A stretch of 64,000 nt of DNA, taken from contig NZ_CP036455.1 in NCBI RefSeq assembly GCF_004323735.1, positions 3,033,101-3,097,100 of the forward strand. The letters are read 5' to 3'. Shown one piece after another: positions 60,686-64,000 of the stretch; the first letter of the stretch is position 1; the number at the start of each line of letters is the position of its first letter. Under the pieces are notes generated by a model. That model ran no database searches and had not been told where the DNA came from. It worked only from the letters and a program-made list of their open reading frames with translations. The position numbers were made by a program, and so were the translations under genes. This stretch comes from Streptomonospora litoralis (lineage in GTDB: Bacteria > Actinomycetota > Actinomycetes > Streptosporangiales > Streptosporangiaceae).

Positions 60686-61707
60686 CGTGTCACCTCCTGG
60701 AGTAGCCGGTCCCAGTCGCCGAGGAACCGGTCGATGGAATACCGGCGCAGGGCCGCCGCACGCGCGGCCCGGCCGCACTCGGCGGCGCGGGCCGGGTCGC
60801 ACAGCAGCTCGCGCAGCGCGCGGCACAGTGCGTCGACGCCGGTCGTCGCCAGACCGGCATCGGGGGGGATCGCCTCGCGGGCCTCGGTGGCGGCCAGAGC
60901 GAGGACGGGCATGCCCAGCAGCATGGCCTCGATGAGCGAGAGGCCCAGCGAGGTCCAGCGCAGCGGGTGCAGATAGACGCGCCTGCGCGCGAGTTCGGCG
61001 TGCAGGCGGTGCTGGGGCAGGTCGTCATAGGGGCGCAGCTGTTCGGCGGACAGGCCGAGTGCGGCGGGCGCGTCGGCCACTCCCATGCCGAACAGGTCCA
61101 GGGGCGCCGCGCCGGCGAAGCGGGGCAGCAGGTCGGTGCCGGTGACACGGCCGCGGCGCAGCGGCTCGTTGATCACCACCCCGGCGCGCTCCACCTCCCC
61201 GGTGTAGCGGTGGCCGGGATCCACCACGCCGTGCTCGACGACGGCCGTGGGGGCGCGGCCGCAGTCCCAGAACAGCTCGTTGAAGTGGGTCACGTGCACG
61301 ACGGGGATGTCGGAGCGTTCGGCAAGGGGGTGGCGCGTGCGGGGCACATCCCCTTGGGGAGCGTTGTGCTCGACGTAGACGGCGGGCACGTCGCGGCCGG
61401 GGCGGCGTCCGCCGAGCCACCGCTGTGCCAGCTCCAGCTCGTGGGGGCGCTGCAGCACGACGGCGTCGACCGGTTCGGCGGCGAGGTGCTCGGGGGCGAC
61501 CTCTACGGCGTTGGCGGGCCAGGTCCAGGTGTCGGCGCGGCCGCGGCCGTCGGGGCCGCGGTCGGCGTCGGCGGGCAGCAGGCAGCGGTGGCGCCCCTGC
61601 ACGAAGGACGTGGTCCAGGAACCGTGCACGTGCCAGAGCAGGATCCGCAGCGACGGCGCCGGGGGCCCGTCGTGCTGCGCTGTGGTGAGCTGCTGCTGCA
61701 GGGTCAC
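60682..61707 (-). CDS. GT-B glycosyltransferase (family 1/4-like)
   Basis: This 341-residue protein starts ILLWHVHGSWTTSFVQGRHR, a motif seen in actinobacterial glycosyltransferases of such heptose clusters, and has the C-terminal donor site WTSLGLSLIEAMLLGMPVLA. It is somewhat short for GT-B, though both halves are visible. Both ends overlap neighbouring genes, so it is translated as part of the coupled block. Confidence 0.83.
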   Translation of the reverse strand: MTLQQQLTTAQHDGPPAPSLRILLWHVHGSWTTSFVQGRHRCLLPADADRGPDGRGRADTWTWPANAVEVAPEHLAAEPVDAVVLQRPHELELAQRWLGGRRPGRDVPAVYVEHNAPQGDVPRTRHPLAERSDIPVVHVTHFNELFWDCGRAPTAVVEHGVVDPGHRYTGEVERAGVVINEPLRRGRVTGTDLLPRFAGAAPLDLFGMGVADAPAALGLSAEQLRPYDDLPQHRLHAELARRRVYLHPLRWTSLGLSLIEAMLLGMPVLALAATEAREAIPPDAGLATTGVDALCRALRELLCDPARAAECGRAARAAALRRYSIDRFLGDWDRLLQEVTR

Positions 61708-62759
61708 GGCGGTCCTCCGGCGAGCTCGTCGACGGCGGCGAGGACGTCCGCCGGGGTCACGCTGTTCAGGCAGGGGTGCCCGGGCACGGGGCAGGTGCGC
61801 GCCCGAGTGCCGCGGCAGGGGGCGTCCTGGTCGCCGAGGACGCGCACCGGGCTTCCCCGCGGGGCCCACGAGGAGGCCGAGACCACCGGCGCGAACAGCG
61901 AGACGACGGGCGTGCCCACCGCGGTGGCCAGGTGCGCGGCCCCGGTGTTGCCGCTGACCAGGACCGATGCACCGGCCAGCACGCCCGCGAGCTCTGCCAG
62001 GCCGGTGCGCCCGCCCAGGTCGCGGGCCGCGGCGCCGGCCACGGCCGCGGTGTCGCGGCCCTCCGGTGCGCCTCCGGTGACCACCACGCGGCGGCCCTGG
62101 GCGGCGAGCGCGGCCACGGTGTCCTCCGCGAGCGGCCGCGGGATGGCGCGGGCCGGTGCCGAGGCCCCGGCGTGGAGGGCGACGTAGCCGGGGCCGCCCG
62201 CCAGGTGCGCGGTCTCGGGCAGCGGGCCGCGGATGCGCGGCGCACCGTCGTCGCCGGGCGGCAGCCGGTAGCCGGCCGCCTCGGCCAGGTGCAGCATGCG
62301 CTCGGCTTCGGGACGGGTGTGGTCGGTGCGGTGGCGCAGGTTGAGCAGGGAGCCCGGGTAGTCCTCGCAGGCCGCCCCGATCCAGCCTACGCCGGCCAGT
62401 CGCAGCAGGGCCGCCAGCGGCAGCGGCGACTGGTGGAAGGAGGTCAGGATGAGCGCGGCGGCGGGGTCCTCGGCCCGCACGGCGGCGATGAGGTCCTCGG
62501 CGCTTCGCGGCGTCAGCGCGGGCGGCTCGGGGTCGATCCAGGGCGCGCACCACTGGAGCACCCGGTCGACGCCCGGCAGCAGGTCGGCGGCGGCGCGTCC
62601 GCGGGGGCCGGCGAGCAGCACGAGGCGGTCGGCGCCGCCGGCCGCGGCGCGCACGGCCGGGCCGGCGAGCAGGACGTCGCCGACGTTGTCCATACGCGCC
62701 ACCAGCACGGTGCCGCCGCGCGGCGCCGGGGCGCCTTCACCGGTTCCGGGCGCGCTCAT
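61704..62759 (-). CDS. Glycosyltransferase family 9 (heptosyltransferase family)
   Basis: This 351-residue GT9 protein has N-terminal VLVARMDNVGDVLLAGPAVR and C-terminal SGNTGAAHLATAVGTPVVSL, signatures of ADP-heptose:LPS heptosyltransferases. In a Gram-positive without LPS, with GmhA/HldE/GmhB beside it, it probably moves heptose from an NDP-heptose onto a cell-surface or secreted glycan. It overlaps the fusion gene upstream by four bases. Confidence 0.88.
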   Translation of the reverse strand: MSAPGTGEGAPAPRGGTVLVARMDNVGDVLLAGPAVRAAAGGADRLVLLAGPRGRAAADLLPGVDRVLQWCAPWIDPEPPALTPRSAEDLIAAVRAEDPAAALILTSFHQSPLPLAALLRLAGVGWIGAACEDYPGSLLNLRHRTDHTRPEAERMLHLAEAAGYRLPPGDDGAPRIRGPLPETAHLAGGPGYVALHAGASAPARAIPRPLAEDTVAALAAQGRRVVVTGGAPEGRDTAAVAGAAARDLGGRTGLAELAGVLAGASVLVSGNTGAAHLATAVGTPVVSLFAPVVSASSWAPRGSPVRVLGDQDAPCRGTRARTCPVPGHPCLNSVTPADVLAAVDELAGGPP

Positions 62760-64000
62760 CGTGCACTCCCGCGCAGCAGGCGGCGCACGGCCGAGGTCAG
62801 CCGGGCGGCGGTCTCGGGCGCCGCCGCCGTCTCCGCAGGCCGGGTCGCCGGGCCCGGGACCAGGACGGCGCGGGCCCCGGCGGCCCGGGCGGCGTCGACG
62901 TCGGCGCCGATGTCGCCGATGACCGCGCACTCCTCGGGTGCCACGCCGAGTTCGGCGGCGGCGGCGTCGACGAGTCCCGGCCGGGGTTTGCGGCAGGCGC
63001 AACCGTCGTCGGCGCCGTGGGTGCACACGGCCCAGACGTCGAAGGGGCCCAGTCGCCCCTCTACCTCGGCGTTGACGGCGTCGAGCTGTTCGGCGGCGAT
63101 GAACCCGCGGGCGACGCCGGACTGGTTGCTGACCACACCCAGGCGCAGTCCGGCGGAGCGCACGCGCCGCAGGGCGCGCCGCGCTCCGGGCAGCGGCCGG
63201 ACACGGTCGGGGTCGGCGTTGTAGGCGACGTCGTACACGAGCGTGCCGTCGCGGTCGAACAGGACGGCCTTGACGGGCCGGTCGGCGTGCGGAAGCGCGC
63301 CGCGGTGGCGCCACTCCCCCAGCAGCCGCTGCGCGCAGGCCGCGGGCGGGATGAGGACGCTGGTGACCGCCATCCGCACGACCTCGTCCGCGCTGCGCGG
63401 CCCCGGCGCGATCCGCCGCCAGGCGAATTCGGCGGTGGCCGCGAACCAGAGCAGGCCCAGTCCGGCGGCGAGGCCGCCGCCGAGCCGCGCGGTGCGTGCG
63501 GGCGCCGCGGGCGGGTCCGCGAGCCGCCGACCGGCGACGCGGACACGCCCGGAGGCGGGAGGCCCGTGGTGCGGCCGTCGTCCGCGCGCCGCGCCGGAAG
63601 CGCCGACCGCGGCGACCGCGCCGGCCAGCGCGGCGGTGGTGAGGACGTGGCGCGGCAGCCGTCCGGGCGGCTCGCCGACGCGTTCGCGCCAGTTCGGCCC
63701 GTGCCGCCGCATCAGCGCGTCGTCGGCGTTGCCGGCCTGGGCGGCGACGCTGCGCAGGAGCCGGTCGTCGCGCACCACCGGGTGCACGCTGCGCCGCGTG
63801 CCGGTGACGAGTCCGTAGCCGGCGTCGAGCACCCGCAGCGCGATGTCGGTGTCTTCGCGGTAGGCCCGCTTGAACCGGCGGTCGAAGCCGTCGACGGCCT
63901 CCAGCGCGGAGCGGCGGTAGGCCATGTCCGCGGTGATCCAGGCCGCGCCAGCCAGGGCGAGCGTTCCCCGCTCGGCGTCGGTGGGGCGCCGACCGGCAGG
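62756..64000 (-). CDS. GT2 glycosyltransferase-GmhB heptose-bisphosphate phosphatase fusion (5' end beyond window)
   Basis: The frame is open to the right edge; at least 414 residues are visible. The N-terminal visible part is the end of a GT2 domain (AAWITADMAYRRSALEAVDG, YREDTDIALRVLDAGYG), then a linker with a possible membrane segment (LGGGLAAGLGLLWFAATAEF). The C-terminal 180 residues are a HAD phosphatase of the GmhB type: VLFDRDGTLVYDV, GVVSNQSGVARG and the zinc loop CTHGADDGCACRKPRPG. GmhB removes the C7 phosphate of heptose-1,7-bisphosphate between the two HldE steps. Fusion to a transferase is unusual. Confidence 0.87.
   Translation of the reverse strand, partial: PAGRRPTDAERGTLALAGAAWITADMAYRRSALEAVDGFDRRFKRAYREDTDIALRVLDAGYGLVTGTRRSVHPVVRDDRLLRSVAAQAGNADDALMRRHGPNWRERVGEPPGRLPRHVLTTAALAGAVAAVGASGAARGRRPHHGPPASGRVRVAGRRLADPPAAPARTARLGGGLAAGLGLLWFAATAEFAWRRIAPGPRSADEVVRMAVTSVLIPPAACAQRLLGEWRHRGALPHADRPVKAVLFDRDGTLVYDVAYNADPDRVRPLPGARRALRRVRSAGLRLGVVSNQSGVARGFIAAEQLDAVNAEVEGRLGPFDVWAVCTHGADDGCACRKPRPGLVDAAAAELGVAPEECAVIGDIGADVDAARAAGARAVLVPGPATRPAETAAAPETAARLTSAVRRLLRGSAR

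Overview
The window is very high in G+C, with strong codon bias, GTG and TTG starts, lipobox-bearing sugar-binding proteins, ANTAR and SigB/F-type regulators and SAV2177-type methyltransferases. This points to a soil actinobacterium. Two exact copies of the 14-bp box TGGGAGCGCTCCCA, the CelR/CebR operator known from Thermobifida and Streptomyces, together with a GH3/GH10 polysaccharide region, suggest the Nocardiopsaceae (Thermobifida/Nocardiopsis/Streptomonospora relatives). That placement is an inference. No rRNA, tRNA or CRISPR array was seen.

Layout. (1) 1-6.3 kb: a SorC-type regulator faces an operon of zinc alcohol dehydrogenase, lipoprotein sugar-binding protein and two CUT1 permeases, followed by a Gfo/Idh oxidoreductase. 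This looks like a polyol or sugar catabolic unit with no ATPase of its own. (2) 6.4-18.1 kb: mostly housekeeping and accessory metabolism, namely a LysR regulator, two threonine-dehydratase-like enzymes, an acyltransferase, tandem SAV2177 methyltransferases with a gene-conversion tract, aminopeptidase P, an alpha/beta hydrolase, a nitronate monooxygenase-like enzyme and flavin enzymes. (3) 18.1-36.1 kb: a plant-polysaccharide island. It holds a dipeptide-type ABC importer, a GH3 glycosidase with a CUT1 importer and a divergent LacI regulator (the gene order of Streptomyces bxl clusters), a second LacI regulator, a wrecked GH10 xylanase, and an IS607-type element with a truncated tnpA but an intact tnpB. 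Two CelR-type boxes here sit on promoters with no intact gene behind them. (4) 36.1-43 kb: a WYL regulator, a Ser/Thr kinase, a Nudix hydrolase, a 1.2-kb gene-free block bounded by inverted repeats and holding a perfect 56-bp palindrome, and a BNR-repeat/ubiquitin-like protein pair. (5) 43-51 kb: a large LuxR-type (LAL) regulator followed by a complete branched-chain amino-acid/amide-type ABC importer. (6) 51-64 kb: a GAF-ANTAR regulator, two GT2 glycosyltransferases, a SigB/F-type sigma factor, then a tightly coupled glycan cluster running off the right edge. The cluster encodes a UDP-xylose-synthase-like epimerase, SDR, HldE, GmhA, GT4, GT1, GT9 (heptosyltransferase family) and a GT2-GmhB fusion.

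The region 3 genes plausibly work together: secreted hydrolases (now partly lost) release oligosaccharides, two importers take them up, the GH3 enzyme hydrolyses them, and LacI repressors control the set. The region 6 operon encodes every step needed to make an NDP-D-glycero-manno-heptose plus transferases to use it, which is remarkable for a Gram-positive. A recurring feature is a -10 hexamer exactly six bases before the start codon (six genes), consistent with leaderless mRNAs.
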